Below, piece by piece: positions 34,019 to 44,084 of a stretch of DNA of 64,000 nucleotides. The position numbers were made by a program, and so were the translations under genes. Below the pieces are notes generated by a model. It was not told the DNA's origin, made no database searches, and saw nothing but the letters and a program-made list of their open reading frames with translations. This stretch comes from Bacteroidota bacterium (GTDB lineage: Bacteria; Bacteroidota; Ignavibacteria; Ignavibacteriales; Melioribacteraceae): contig JAHJUE010000019.1 of the NCBI GenBank assembly GCA_018829205.1, positions 124,001 to 188,000 on the forward strand, read 5' to 3'. The first letter of the stretch is position 1. Every line of letters begins with the position of its first letter.

Positions 34019-34383
34019 ATTGATCCTTTATTTATTGTGATTATTAATTTATTTATGCATAAATAGAGACAATTATAATGCCAAAGTCAATTATTTAGTT
34101 TATGATCTAAAATAAACTCGGGAAATGCCTGGAATTTTATATTTCTTACCTGAAAGTCTCAAGTCAGGCGCATGATATGTTAAGGATTTACTCGGGATAA
34201 TCGATAATATCATTCAAATCTAAACTTACTATTCGAGTAGTATATTGGATGTTATGTATTATTTATTCAGGTTGGGCGCTTTTATTTTATACCATAAAAT
34301 ACTTTAAATAATTTTATAGTTTTAAATTACTTTAAAAATGCAGGAAGGTTAAAAGTCATACTCCATTACTGAAAATCATTTTT
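34019..34383. other. Promoter region without genes
   Basis: About 365 bp without a credible coding frame. It contains the sigma-54-type promoter at 34068-34083 and, at 34301-34340, a run with three TTTAAA-type blocks similar to the upstream elements of the other sigma-54 promoters but farther away. Confidence 0.5.
34068..34083 (-). promoter_or_regulatory. Sigma-54-type promoter of the Met-rich operon
   Basis: On the - strand TGGCATTATAATTGTC gives GG at -24 and GT (usually GC) at -12 with exactly ten bases between. It lies 50 bp before the start at 34018. The TTGT variant is shared with the promoter at 63558. Confidence 0.5.
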
Positions 34384-34733
34384 TCACAGTGCATGAACTT
34401 CAAAATTAGAAATCAACAGACTCCCTTTCCCAAAGAATCTGAATCCGACAGCACCAGAATCCGGTTCAGCTCCGTGCTCATGGACAACTAACTTATTATT
34501 TATATTTATCCTAAAATGTTTTCCTGAAATTATAGATTTCATATCTATCCATCCTTGAGTCAGAAGTTTTTCCTTTTCAAATATCTCTTCCCTATCGTCT
34601 GAAATTCATCCTATTTGAGAAGCATTGTTTTGCACATTATTGTGCATATTGTTGTGCTGGACAAATATTGAATTGTTGTTTGATACAAAAAGTATTAAAG
34701 TCATTATTATAAATAGTTTTTTAAGTTTTTCAT
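34384..34733 (-). pseudogene. Chimeric pseudogene: Met-rich protein head joined to DUF2231-protein tail
   Basis: The first part (34733 to about 34616) reads like the N-terminus of the Met-rich protein (compare LILFVSNNNSIF with MLLFVSSNNSLF) after a one-base frameshift. After a TGA it continues, at about 34612, as the last 75 codons of the DUF2231 gene at 37013: GWIDMKSIISGKHFR matches GWVDIKIIISGKHFR and both end SxFEV. The flanking TTATTCATAAGTAAGCA also recurs at about 34764 and 36929. So an imperfect duplication of this neighbourhood was fused by deletion and then decayed. Confidence 0.85.
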
Positions 34734-34896
34734 TTTAACTCCCTGTTTAGTATTGTTATTTCGTTATTCATAAGTAAGCAAACAAGACCCCGCGTTGCGG
34801 AAGTCCTGTTTGTGTTTATTTGTTTAATTCCCCGGCCAATCGAGTCAATTTGTGATAGCTCGTGAAATTTCCCGACGAATAGGGGCAAGCCGTATT
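34734..34896. other. Duplicated intergenic segment and hairpin
   Basis: Contains the duplicated TTATTCATAAGTAAGCA block and a CCGC-GTT-GCGG hairpin flanked by AAGAC/GTC, which may terminate the cytochrome gene transcript on the - strand. No gene. Confidence 0.45.
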
Positions 34897-36882
34897 TTAT
34901 TTTACAAGTATCATCTTCTTAACGCTTACAAAATTGTTTGTCTGCATTCTGTATAAATAGATACCCGAAGCATAGTTGGCTGCGTCCCATGTAGCGTTGA
35001 AAACGCCTGGATTCATATTTTTATCAACCAGTACTTCAATTTCATTTCCTATAGCATCGTAAACAGTAATCTTAACATTTCCTGCTTCTGGAATTGAGAA
35101 TCTAATAGTAGTAAAAGGGTTGAAGGGGTTGGGATAATTTTGTTCCAATATGTAACTAACAGGTAAACCTTCAATTTCTTCAACTGCTGTAGTGCCTTCT
35201 AATTGAGCGATGGTTTCCATTAAAATTCCTGTCACAAATTTAGCATTGTGAACACCAAAGCTTCCGTCCGCTTCAACCATTTCCCAAATATAAAATGCTT
35301 TAGCTTGAATAGGCGACCATGAAGAATCTATTGTAGAAATTTCAGTTGATCCAAGCGGAGGAAGCAATAATTCAATTTTTTCGAGAGACCCGTAAACTTC
35401 CGCCTGTAATCCTTCTTCAGTACCGTCACCGTCTAAGTCGGCAGAACCGTTAACTTTAACAGAAATTTTATCAAATGATTCAAAACTATGGCAAGGTGTA
35501 CATGCTGCAACGTTATCAACACCTTCAGGTGTGCTCATTCTAAATGAGTGGCCGCCGCTTAATAATACTTTACCTTCTTCATCAACAGCGCCTTGAGCAT
35601 TCATATGGCAGCTAACGCATGCATCAGTAGTATAGTTTATATGATTAGTAGATTGAAAAGCCGTTCCTAAATCAGGATAATTTTTAGCTAATAATATTTC
35701 CGACTGCGGACCGTAGTGTGGGCCGTAGTATGGACTTAGGTTATTTAAATAATTGGATGTATAATCTACAGCATCTCTACGTGTCTTGTGGCAGTTCATA
35801 CAAAGCTTGCCCATTCCCCCAACAGTAACATCTTCACCATTTGCAAGTGTTGCTTCAACTGTCCTTAATTGATGTTTATTTGTAGCATCGTGAGGATCGT
35901 GGCAAGTTGCACAAGTGATGTTAACATTTTCAGGTTCGTTTTCAGTTAAGCCTGCTTTTCCGCCTTTAATATATTTAACAAATCCTGCACCGTTATGGCA
36001 AGGCGCACATGAAGATCTTGTTTGCCCCGCACCTTCGCCTGTTAGTGTCGCGTGTTTTGAGACATCCCACTGTGATGGAAATACGTGATGCGTACCGGAG
36101 TCATGGCACTTGGCACAAGTTTCTTGTGAAATTGAGTTAACAATTTTGGAATCGGAAGTATTGCCCATGTGTGCGTTTCCGGGACCGTGACAAGATTCAC
36201 ACTGAACGTTTGCTAATTCCATTGCTGAAGGGGAGTTAGTTAGAACCTGGTTGTAAGCTTCTTCGCTTAATGTATCCGGGAAAACAAAATCTCTATCGTC
36301 AAAACCGTTGTTGTCTGCGTTTGCATCATAACCGGTTGAGTGACAGCGAACGCAGCTTTCTTTAAAATTGCTGCTGAGAGTCCCTTTTAAAGCTCGCTCT
36401 AAGGTAGTTGCGTGGTTTGTTTCAGCCCATTTTGAAGCCGTTTCTGTGTGGCATGTTGCACAGTTAAAACCTGTTGGTAAACCTAAATAGGTACCCGCAT
36501 TAAAGGTAATTTCATCATATCCGGCGCTGACAGAAAATTGAAAAGTGTATGTTCCGGTAACATCTAATACAATGGAGGTGATTTGTGTATTTGAATCGAG
36601 TTCCATTGAATTTCCATAAGAGGCTGATGAACCGTCAGGTAATTTAACAATTAACCATTGCCCTGCAGACGCATCTCCGTTTGCGGAAAATCCTTTTAGA
36701 TAAACCTTGGTACCTGTTCCAACATTTGTTAAACCGTTGTATGATAAATCAAAAATATCCTCTGCCGAAACCGCAGCTTTCCTGTCTGTTACCCCGTAGG
36801 TATCTATGGTAACATTTTGAGCTAATGCTAATGTGGCAAACACTAACATTATAAAAATAGAAGCAACTATTTTTTTGAGCAT
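34897..36882 (-). CDS. Nine-haem c-type cytochrome with T9SS sorting domain
   Basis: 661 aa. A signal peptide is followed by a beta-sandwich domain (about residues 22-140) and nine CxxCH haem sites: CATCH, CVRCH, CESCH, CAKCH, CAPCH, CATCH, CMNCH, CVSCH and CTPCH (about residues 143-468). Several additional His could act as distal ligands. The C-terminal 80 residues are a T9SS sorting domain (NYPNPFNPFTTIRFSI ... KKMILVK). Multihaem proteins sorted this way sit on the cell surface and can carry electrons to external acceptors. It is near a CcmF-type haem lyase and metal transport genes on the same strand. Confidence 0.92.
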   Translation of the reverse strand: MLKKIVASIFIMLVFATLALAQNVTIDTYGVTDRKAAVSAEDIFDLSYNGLTNVGTGTKVYLKGFSANGDASAGQWLIVKLPDGSSASYGNSMELDSNTQITSIVLDVTGTYTFQFSVSAGYDEITFNAGTYLGLPTGFNCATCHTETASKWAETNHATTLERALKGTLSSNFKESCVRCHSTGYDANADNNGFDDRDFVFPDTLSEEAYNQVLTNSPSAMELANVQCESCHGPGNAHMGNTSDSKIVNSISQETCAKCHDSGTHHVFPSQWDVSKHATLTGEGAGQTRSSCAPCHNGAGFVKYIKGGKAGLTENEPENVNITCATCHDPHDATNKHQLRTVEATLANGEDVTVGGMGKLCMNCHKTRRDAVDYTSNYLNNLSPYYGPHYGPQSEILLAKNYPDLGTAFQSTNHINYTTDACVSCHMNAQGAVDEEGKVLLSGGHSFRMSTPEGVDNVAACTPCHSFESFDKISVKVNGSADLDGDGTEEGLQAEVYGSLEKIELLLPPLGSTEISTIDSSWSPIQAKAFYIWEMVEADGSFGVHNAKFVTGILMETIAQLEGTTAVEEIEGLPVSYILEQNYPNPFNPFTTIRFSIPEAGNVKITVYDAIGNEIEVLVDKNMNPGVFNATWDAANYASGIYLYRMQTNNFVSVKKMILVK

Positions 36883-37012
36883 TTCTTCCTCCGCATTTTA
36901 ATAAGACTTTGTTTAATAATTATTATTTTGTTATTCATAAGTAAGCACTCCAATATTTCCCAAATGTTTAAGGTGTTTAAAAAGTACCTACATTATTTAC
37001 CACTTACTTTTC

Positions 37013-38101
37013 TTATAACACTTGAACTTCAAAATCAGAAATCAAAAAACTTCCTTTCCCAGATAATTTGAATCCGGTTGTACCCGAATCCGGTTCAGCT
37101 CCATGTCCATGAACGACCAATTTATTATTTATATTAGTCCTAAAATGTTTTCCCGAAATTATGATTTTAATATCTACCCATCCTTGAGCCAGAAAAGTTT
37201 CCTTCTCAAAAACTTCATCCATTCCATTAGAAATACGTCCCATAGAAATTTCATTCTCTTTGATCAGCACATAATCATAATTATTACTATCAATATAATG
37301 GTGAACTATTGAAAAAGAACCTTGCAATGAATCAAGGTTTGCGTTTAATTCGATCTGAACATTTTTTAACTTATTCCCATAACTGACAAGCATTGAATTG
37401 TTATTAGGATTTATTGTTGTAAATGTTTCGTTTTTATCATGATATAAATCTATCTCGATATTCGGGCTTTGTCCATTCAGCCATGTGAAGTCATTTTTTA
37501 ATGTTGATACAGCACCTACAGCAGAATAGAATTTCCATGAACCATTATCTGAAGTATTTATTGACGAGACAATTTCTTCTTTTGCTTTTTCTTGAATATT
37601 ATAGGTTTCATTCGAATTGTTAGTAATATTATTTAATTTGCCTGTACCTAATCCGTAACCATATACCATCTTAGCTCCGGCATCGGCGGTGAGATAAACA
37701 AGTATTAATCCGCCTAAGCCAAACAAAAAAATCACCGGCTTCATAAGGTTTGAAATTTTATTCAGCAACTTTTTTTCAAAGATTAAAAATACCGTATAAA
37801 CAACCGTAAATACTGTAAAATACAATACTGTTATTTCTGCCCAATCAGCATGGCTGGTAAGTGTACTCATTACTTTCACAGGAAGTTCAAGTGAATCGGC
37901 GGCAGCCCTGCCTGTAAAGAAAGCGGTTATTGCCGAGATCGTACCTAAAATGTATAGACTTATTGAGACTTTTGGCAGCCATTCAAATTTCTTTAAAACA
38001 AGACTGAAAAAGTTTGTAAAGACAGCTAAGATTAAAATGGCTATTGGAAAATGCACAATTAATGGATGTATGTTGGGTGTCCATTCTGGTATAATCTGCA
38101 T
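37013..38101 (-). CDS. DUF2231 membrane protein with C-terminal beta-jellyroll
   Basis: 362 aa. The N-terminal 160 residues have four transmembrane helices with the DUF2231 pattern HPLIVHFPIAILIL and HADWAEITVLYFTVF, in which paired His can bind haem or metal. The C-terminal 170 residues are a beta-rich domain resembling a LamG/3-keto-disaccharide hydrolase-type jellyroll (LAQGWVDIKIIISG, GTTGFKLSGKGSFLISDFEV). It is usually found with cytochromes or YHS proteins. The tail of this gene was copied into the pseudogene at 34384. Confidence 0.75.
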   Translation of the reverse strand: MQIIPEWTPNIHPLIVHFPIAILILAVFTNFFSLVLKKFEWLPKVSISLYILGTISAITAFFTGRAAADSLELPVKVMSTLTSHADWAEITVLYFTVFTVVYTVFLIFEKKLLNKISNLMKPVIFLFGLGGLILVYLTADAGAKMVYGYGLGTGKLNNITNNSNETYNIQEKAKEEIVSSINTSDNGSWKFYSAVGAVSTLKNDFTWLNGQSPNIEIDLYHDKNETFTTINPNNNSMLVSYGNKLKNVQIELNANLDSLQGSFSIVHHYIDSNNYDYVLIKENEISMGRISNGMDEVFEKETFLAQGWVDIKIIISGKHFRTNINNKLVVHGHGAEPDSGTTGFKLSGKGSFLISDFEVQVL

Positions 38102-38127
38102 AATTTTTCCTTTCGTGATACGTTAAA

Positions 38128-38520
38128 TTATTGTTTTAGTTTTTGAGGCAATCCTTTTTTTCCTATGAATTTTTTACCATCTTCGTGCAGGTTTAATGAA
38201 TACCCGACCGAATTTTTGGAAAACTTTCTTGGGCAATCTTTACAGCAGAAACCATATAATTTGTCTTCAAACAAAATCGTTTCTTGCTTCGGATCAACTT
38301 TAAATCCTAAAACAGGACATACCTCATTCCAAGATTTATTATTAGTCCCGGACTCATTAATAAATAATGAATCGTTATTATTCCGGTCAATTGTCTTATA
38401 TTTGGTTGAATCCGAATTATTATAAAATGAATCAGCTGATACTGTATTAAAAAAAGCAAGAATAAAACAGGAAATCATGATTGCAGATAACGTCAAAAAA
38501 TTATTTTTACTCAAACTCAT
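38128..38520 (-). CDS. Exported YHS-like metal-binding protein
   Basis: 130 aa with a signal peptide (residues 1-30). The core CPVLGFKVDP ... YGFCCKDCPRKFSKN follows the YHS/TRASH layout: one Cys, a beta hairpin, then CCxxC and an aromatic residue. Such domains bind copper or other soft metals. It lies 26 bp from the DUF2231 gene and 44 bp from ccmF. One of several YHS-family proteins in this window. Confidence 0.75.
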   Translation of the reverse strand: MSLSKNNFLTLSAIMISCFILAFFNTVSADSFYNNSDSTKYKTIDRNNNDSLFINESGTNNKSWNEVCPVLGFKVDPKQETILFEDKLYGFCCKDCPRKFSKNSVGYSLNLHEDGKKFIGKKGLPQKLKQ

Positions 38521-38563
38521 GTTAGCTCCAAGGTAAATTTTATAATATATCTTTTTTAATTTA

Positions 38564-40972
38564 TTAAACTTCTTTACTTCTTCTGAGTGTAACTATTACA
38601 ATCCCTACTGACATTATGAAAACACCAATCCACACAAGGCTAATAAAAGGTTTCACACTTATGTCAGCAGCCAAAACTTCATTGGGTGTAATTGGAGTGA
38701 CTGATTTATTTGATGCTGAACTCAGTATTAAATTTACAGACCCGGCAACATCTAACGAAGTAAGTTTTATTTTTAGGTCGGCTTCTTTAATTATCGATTC
38801 TCCAAATTCTTTTTTGTCGCCTATAACTTTCATTCTTGGTTCTACGCTATAGACTTTATTCTTGTAATAAACATTAATTTTTGTTCCTACTATAATTTCA
38901 TTGCCCTGTGTCATTCCGTCCGATGAATGATCCGGCAAATTGAAACCGACAAATTCTAATTCAGCATCTTTGAATTTGAATTTTTCCTCTTTTCTTAAAG
39001 TTGCAGAAACTGCACTTCCATTATTTCCACTCTCTTTATTATCTGTATAAGAAGTCGGCGACACATAAAAATCAGAAAGAAGTCCTTCAATTATATCAGG
39101 TTCCCTCATTAAGCTGTTATTAAAATCGGATATATACATTACCGGCGAAGACAGAAAAGACTTGTTTTCATTATTTATGGCTACATCAAATGCATACTTC
39201 TTTCCATTTTCAATTTGTTTCATACCTACAAAAGTAAGCTCATGAGAGAGGATATTTTGCTTAACACCTTTCGTTAACTCTACCTGGCGCGATTTACTGA
39301 AAACACCTGAGATTAGCACTCCAATTAGAAATACAGCAAATCCGATATGTGATAGGTGCCCTCCCCAAAAACGGTATCCGCTTTTAAGGACTTTTACCAA
39401 TAGTATAAAGTTTACAACAAGAGCAAAAATATTTGAGAATAAGAAAAGTATATAAAGAACATCATTTAATTTGGATAACAAAATAATGACGGATGTAAAT
39501 AATACTGAAATTATTACGGGAGTTAGAAGATTTTTAATGAATATTTTACTGTCATTGAATTTCCAGTTAAGAAATAAACTTATTCCAATTAATAAACTCA
39601 TCGCAAAGACAAGTGGTAAATTCATTTGGTTATAAAAATCAGTTTCTACTGATTGACCTATAAGCGGTGCCGATGTGCCTACAAATACAACTGTAGCTGA
39701 AGCAACAAGCAAAGCGGCTCCGTAAAACAGTACAGTTTCCCTTGATAAAATATTTTCTTCACCATCAGTGAAGTTTTTTAATGATTTCCTCCTGATGTAA
39801 ACTCCGCCAAACCCGATTAAAGAAAATGTAAGTATATATATCAACAACGCTGAATAAACGATTGTACCTGGGTCAGAAAATGAATGGACGGATGAATCAG
39901 AAAGAATTCCGCTTCTTGTTAAAAATGTGCTATAAATAACCAGTACAAACATAAGTACAGCAAGCACCAAATTAGTTTTTGCAAAGCGTCCTATTCTTTG
40001 ATTGACTTGGGTTTGTTTTTGTATAAGCATTGTATGGATAAGAGCTACGTTTATAATCCATGGAACAAGGCTTGCGTTTTCAACCGGGTCCCATGCCCAA
40101 TATCCGCCCCAGCCCAAAACGCCGTACGCCCAATAACCGCCAATCATTATGCCGAGTCCTAAAATTACGCAAGTGAATAATGTCCACGGCAACGCAAGCT
40201 TAATCCACTCGTCATACTTATTTTTTATTAAGGATGAAACTGCAAATGCGAAAGGAACAGTTGTAAGAGCAAAACCTAAAAACAAAATAGGCGGGTGAAT
40301 CTGCATCCAAAAATTTTGGAGCAAAGGATTTAACCCCTTCCCTTTGAATAGAAACTGACTAAATTCAATACCATTACTATTTAATACAGCTATAAGGTCA
40401 GTGCCCACCTTAACAAAATTTTCATTGGACTCTTTACTATCGAAAATAAAGTTCTTAAAGGCGGGCATTCCAAGAATGGATTGATTGAAGTATTTTATAT
40501 TAACGTAATTTGTTTCAGACCAGATTAAATTAAATGGACTCTTCAAAAGAGGATTAACCATTACTAACAAAAATACTGCTGCCAAAGTATAAACCATCAT
40601 TACACGCGCTTCCAAATCTCCTCTTTTAGATGTATAATTCTGAAGGAACAATCCAATCACTACTGTAAACAGAAGCCAAAGCAAAAAACTCCCTTCCTGC
40701 CCGGCAAAAAAGGTGGACAATAGAAGACCAAATGATAAATCACCGCTGCTGTATTCAAAAATATATTTGTATTGATATTGATGAGTGAGTATCAAATAGA
40801 GCAGATATGTACTTGCGATTATAACCAATACAGTCATAGCATGGTAAGCATACCTTGCATGAATTATATTTTTATATTCACCGTAATAAGCCTTGAAATA
40901 TTTGAATGTACTATACAGTCCCGCTAAAAGTGCCGCGACAACTAAAAAATTACCTAACATACTGCTCTCCAT
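38564..40972 (-). CDS. ccmF: CcmF-type cytochrome c haem lyase subunit
   Basis: 802 aa, about 15 transmembrane helices. The tryptophan-rich haem-binding motif WGGYWAWDPVENASLVPW (about residues 273-290) and the N-terminal GQEGSFLLW motif identify CcmF. The flanking periplasmic His residues for haem are present. It attaches haem to apocytochromes; the multihaem cytochrome in this window is an obvious client. Other ccm genes are not in the window. The C-terminal segment (about 560-780) is a periplasmic domain. Confidence 0.92.
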   Translation of the reverse strand: MESSMLGNFLVVAALLAGLYSTFKYFKAYYGEYKNIIHARYAYHAMTVLVIIASTYLLYLILTHQYQYKYIFEYSSGDLSFGLLLSTFFAGQEGSFLLWLLFTVVIGLFLQNYTSKRGDLEARVMMVYTLAAVFLLVMVNPLLKSPFNLIWSETNYVNIKYFNQSILGMPAFKNFIFDSKESNENFVKVGTDLIAVLNSNGIEFSQFLFKGKGLNPLLQNFWMQIHPPILFLGFALTTVPFAFAVSSLIKNKYDEWIKLALPWTLFTCVILGLGIMIGGYWAYGVLGWGGYWAWDPVENASLVPWIINVALIHTMLIQKQTQVNQRIGRFAKTNLVLAVLMFVLVIYSTFLTRSGILSDSSVHSFSDPGTIVYSALLIYILTFSLIGFGGVYIRRKSLKNFTDGEENILSRETVLFYGAALLVASATVVFVGTSAPLIGQSVETDFYNQMNLPLVFAMSLLIGISLFLNWKFNDSKIFIKNLLTPVIISVLFTSVIILLSKLNDVLYILFLFSNIFALVVNFILLVKVLKSGYRFWGGHLSHIGFAVFLIGVLISGVFSKSRQVELTKGVKQNILSHELTFVGMKQIENGKKYAFDVAINNENKSFLSSPVMYISDFNNSLMREPDIIEGLLSDFYVSPTSYTDNKESGNNGSAVSATLRKEEKFKFKDAELEFVGFNLPDHSSDGMTQGNEIIVGTKINVYYKNKVYSVEPRMKVIGDKKEFGESIIKEADLKIKLTSLDVAGSVNLILSSASNKSVTPITPNEVLAADISVKPFISLVWIGVFIMSVGIVIVTLRRSKEV

Positions 40973-41028
40973 AAATATTCTAAATCATGTTCTTTAAGTA
41001 TTATAGCCAATCTCTAAAAGTTTAAAGA

Positions 41029-42210
41029 CTATTTTCTGTTATTGTTTAAAAAGTTTGTTATTGTCTCATGAATTTCTTTTGTCATATTGTTACTTGATAA
41101 TGGTATTTTCTCTTTCACCTTTTCGTAAAGTTCATCATATTCCCTATCCAGCCCCATAAATTTGTACATGCCCAATAATGCTAAATATCCTTCAATTTTA
41201 TCCGGATATGAAGCTACCTGCATTTTTGAATATTTTAATGCCTCTTCTAAATTATTCTGTTTAAAATAGATATTAGAAACAGCGATATATAACTGAGGAT
41301 GGGACAAACCGAGTATCTGCATTTTTTCAAACGTCTTTATAGCTTTGTTATAATCTGATTGCTGTGCATATAACACTATTAAATTAAAATAAGCTTCACT
41401 ATCAAAAGGGTCCAGCTTAAGTACTTTATTGAAATTATTCTCAGCTTCAGCAAATATTGCATGATTAAGATATAGCACCCCTAACGCTCGATAAGGCTTT
41501 TTATTATTCGAATTTAACGAGATAGCTTTGTTAAGATTTATTACAGCTTCATTAAACTTATCTGTCATTCCATAAAAAACACCAAGATTTAAGTAAGAAT
41601 CAGAATCATTTGAAGAAAGATCAACTGCCTTTTTAAGAAACATTTCCGCCCTGGCATTCAATTCGAGCTGCTGATAAATTATACCCAAGTTTGTTATTGC
41701 ATCAATATTTACACTGTCAATTGAATAAGTTTTATTAAAATACTTTTCAGCTTCCGCCAAGTCGCCATTTAACAATTCAATTTTCCCCATAAAGTTATAA
41801 GAATCAATTAATCTGTAACCCGATCTTATAACTATGATGAATTGTTTTTTCGATTCATCCAAATCACCAATGAGGAAATTAACAATAGCTTCTCCAAAAA
41901 GTGCATGACTATTTGAATCAATTTTATAAGATTTTTCATATATGTTTATAGCCTCTTTATAAAGAGCCATGTAATTATATAAATCACCCAAAAGATTTAA
42001 TAATTCAGTGTTATTCGGTTCTGATTCAAGTTTTTCATTTAGTTTTACTATCGCTTCATTAAAGTTGCCGTCTTGTATTATCTTTTCAATACCGGGTGCA
42101 CCAATCTTATTGCTTCTTGTTTTAAATTCCTGTGCTAAAGCTTCATTTCTTGGAAACAATGAAATAGATAACAAAACAATAACTGTTGCAAAAATATTTA
42201 TTCTTTTCAT
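41029..42210 (-). CDS. Exported tetratricopeptide-repeat protein
   Basis: 393 aa. A signal peptide (FATVIVLLSISLFPR...LAQEF) is followed by nine to ten TPR motifs, for example LLNLLGDLYNYMALYKEA and SYLNLGVFYGMTDKFNEA, filling about residues 35-380. TPR proteins are adaptors; next to CcmF this could act like CcmI/CcmH2, which delivers apocytochrome, though similarity is only general. It is 6 bp from the ABC ATPase gene. Confidence 0.85.
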   Translation of the reverse strand: MKRINIFATVIVLLSISLFPRNEALAQEFKTRSNKIGAPGIEKIIQDGNFNEAIVKLNEKLESEPNNTELLNLLGDLYNYMALYKEAINIYEKSYKIDSNSHALFGEAIVNFLIGDLDESKKQFIIVIRSGYRLIDSYNFMGKIELLNGDLAEAEKYFNKTYSIDSVNIDAITNLGIIYQQLELNARAEMFLKKAVDLSSNDSDSYLNLGVFYGMTDKFNEAVINLNKAISLNSNNKKPYRALGVLYLNHAIFAEAENNFNKVLKLDPFDSEAYFNLIVLYAQQSDYNKAIKTFEKMQILGLSHPQLYIAVSNIYFKQNNLEEALKYSKMQVASYPDKIEGYLALLGMYKFMGLDREYDELYEKVKEKIPLSSNNMTKEIHETITNFLNNNRK

Positions 42211-42215
42211 TTCAA

Positions 42216-42884
42216 TTAGTTCACAATTTTACCGTCAAGAAAATATATGCTGCGTTGAGCATATCTTTCAATTTTATTATCATGTGTAACGACAATTACA
42301 CACTTACCTTCAGCGTTTAAATCTTTAAATAAGTTCATTATAGATTCCCCTGTTCTGGAATCCAAATTACCTGTAGGTTCGTCTGCCAGTAGTATCAGGG
42401 GATCATTTACAAGCGCTCTTGCGATAGCAACCCTCTGCTGCTCACCGCCGCTCAATTCGTCCACCATTCTTTTGGCTTTGGTCTCTAAACCGACTTTCGA
42501 AAGTATAGCATGGCACTTTTCTATTTTTTCTTTTTTCTTTAAATCACTTGAAACTAACGGCAATAAAACATTTTCCTGTACAGTTAGATACTTCAATAGA
42601 TGAAATGACTGGAAGATAAACCCTATATACTCCCTCCTATAGTTTGCAAGCGTATCTACATTCAAACCGAATATATTTATATCATCAATTTTAACAGTTC
42701 CATTTGACGGTTTGCTTAAGCCTCCGACTGTTGTAAGAAATGTGCTTTTTCCTGAACCGGAAGGTCCCATTACCGCAACAAATTCGTTTTTGTTTATTGC
42801 CGCGGATACATCATTAATTGCGAGAACACTTTCTTTGGAAGCTCTATACTCTTTTGTCAAATTATTTATTTCTATAAAACTCAT
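42216..42884 (-). CDS. ABC transporter ATPase (MacB/LolD-like)
   Basis: 222 aa. Walker A GPSGSGKST, Q-loop IGFIFQSFHLLKYLT, signature LSGGEQQR, Walker B LILLADEPTGNLD and H-loop VTHDN are all of the MacB/LolD class. It pairs with the FtsX-type permease encoded 30 bp upstream. In Campylobacter-type P19 loci an ATPase of this class and similar permeases accompany a DUF2318 protein in iron handling. Confidence 0.9.
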   Translation of the reverse strand: MSFIEINNLTKEYRASKESVLAINDVSAAINKNEFVAVMGPSGSGKSTFLTTVGGLSKPSNGTVKIDDINIFGLNVDTLANYRREYIGFIFQSFHLLKYLTVQENVLLPLVSSDLKKKEKIEKCHAILSKVGLETKAKRMVDELSGGEQQRVAIARALVNDPLILLADEPTGNLDSRTGESIMNLFKDLNAEGKCVIVVTHDNKIERYAQRSIYFLDGKIVN

Positions 42885-42914
42885 TTTTACTTTCCTTATA
42901 CCTACTCAATAATT

Positions 42915-44075
42915 TTAAAGTGATCTAAAAGCAACTGTCGGGTCTAACTTATTTGCCCGGTAAACAGGATAAAGGCTCGACAGCACGCCAATTATAAGAG
43001 ACAAGAACGTTGCGATTATAAGTGTATAAATATTTATCTCCACGTTTAAGGAGCTATTCATACTCAATATAGGTGCTATTACTCTTGAAGCATATATTCC
43101 TATCACATATCCTATAACGCCTGCAATTAAACTGCTTAGGAATACCTCAAATATTATTATTGTAGTAATATTATTACGGGTAAATCCAATTGCTTTAAAT
43201 ACACCTATTTCTGCCGTTCTTTCACTTACTGATGCATTAACATTCGTAAACACTATAAGCATGCTTATAATTAGTATAACCATTGAGAGACCAAATGAAA
43301 AATGTTCAAAACTATGTATTGCAGTCATCTTTGATTCAATTGTCTGCCTAATAGCGGTTACATCTGCAAGTGGTAATTGATTCGATGTTTGAGTAACTAT
43401 TTCTTCAATCGGACAATCATAACAAAGTGCAGCAACCTCAATTAGACTTAACTTTTCTTCCTGGTTAAAGACACTTTGTGCTTCATCAAGATTAATAAAA
43501 ATCATTGAATCATCTTGCGAACCTGTTTCTTCAATTATACCTACAACGGTGAATTCTCGGCTGTTAATTTTAATAATTTGATCTAATCTAATATTTAGTT
43601 TCTCTTTTATCTTCAAACCAACTAATGCTTCAGATTTTGATATAGATTTTTTACCTATTACCTTCCACCACTTTTTCAACTTTAGTTCTTCATTAACATT
43701 AATACCTGCTACCAAAGACTTCTTTCCTTCAATGTTTGTTGTATTCAACAACTTTGGCGCTATGATGCTAATATTATCTTTATTCTTTATTTTTTTTATA
43801 GATAGAATATCTTCATTTTTTAATTGGTTATTGGATATAGACACCCCTCCTACTGTTAGACCTCCGTAGTTCAAAGAAAGCTCATCACTTTTAGGCGAAA
43901 TAACTATATTGGCCCCAAACTCATCGAGATTTGTGGCAACACTTCTATTTACTATTTCTGAAACCGTAATAAGTGTAACTACCGATGATACGGCTAAGAC
44001 TAATCCAATAATTAAAAATGCTGTTTTCGATTTTTTTCTTTTAAGACTGTGTATAGCAATATTATATAGATTCAT
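42915..44075 (-). CDS. FtsX-type ABC permease (MacB-PCD)
   Basis: 386 aa. One N-terminal helix (about 20-42), a large periplasmic domain (about 45-260) and three C-terminal helices ending in LYPVYRANKLDPTVAFRSL, the classical FtsX/MacB layout. The periplasmic domain contains CYDCPIEEIV, a Cys pair that also occurs in the Campylobacter P19-locus permeases as far as I recall. A role in moving metal or an extracytoplasmic ligand is inferred. Confidence 0.85.
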   Translation of the reverse strand: MNLYNIAIHSLKRKKSKTAFLIIGLVLAVSSVVTLITVSEIVNRSVATNLDEFGANIVISPKSDELSLNYGGLTVGGVSISNNQLKNEDILSIKKIKNKDNISIIAPKLLNTTNIEGKKSLVAGINVNEELKLKKWWKVIGKKSISKSEALVGLKIKEKLNIRLDQIIKINSREFTVVGIIEETGSQDDSMIFINLDEAQSVFNQEEKLSLIEVAALCYDCPIEEIVTQTSNQLPLADVTAIRQTIESKMTAIHSFEHFSFGLSMVILIISMLIVFTNVNASVSERTAEIGVFKAIGFTRNNITTIIIFEVFLSSLIAGVIGYVIGIYASRVIAPILSMNSSLNVEINIYTLIIATFLSLIIGVLSSLYPVYRANKLDPTVAFRSL

Positions 44076-44084
44076 AACTAATCC

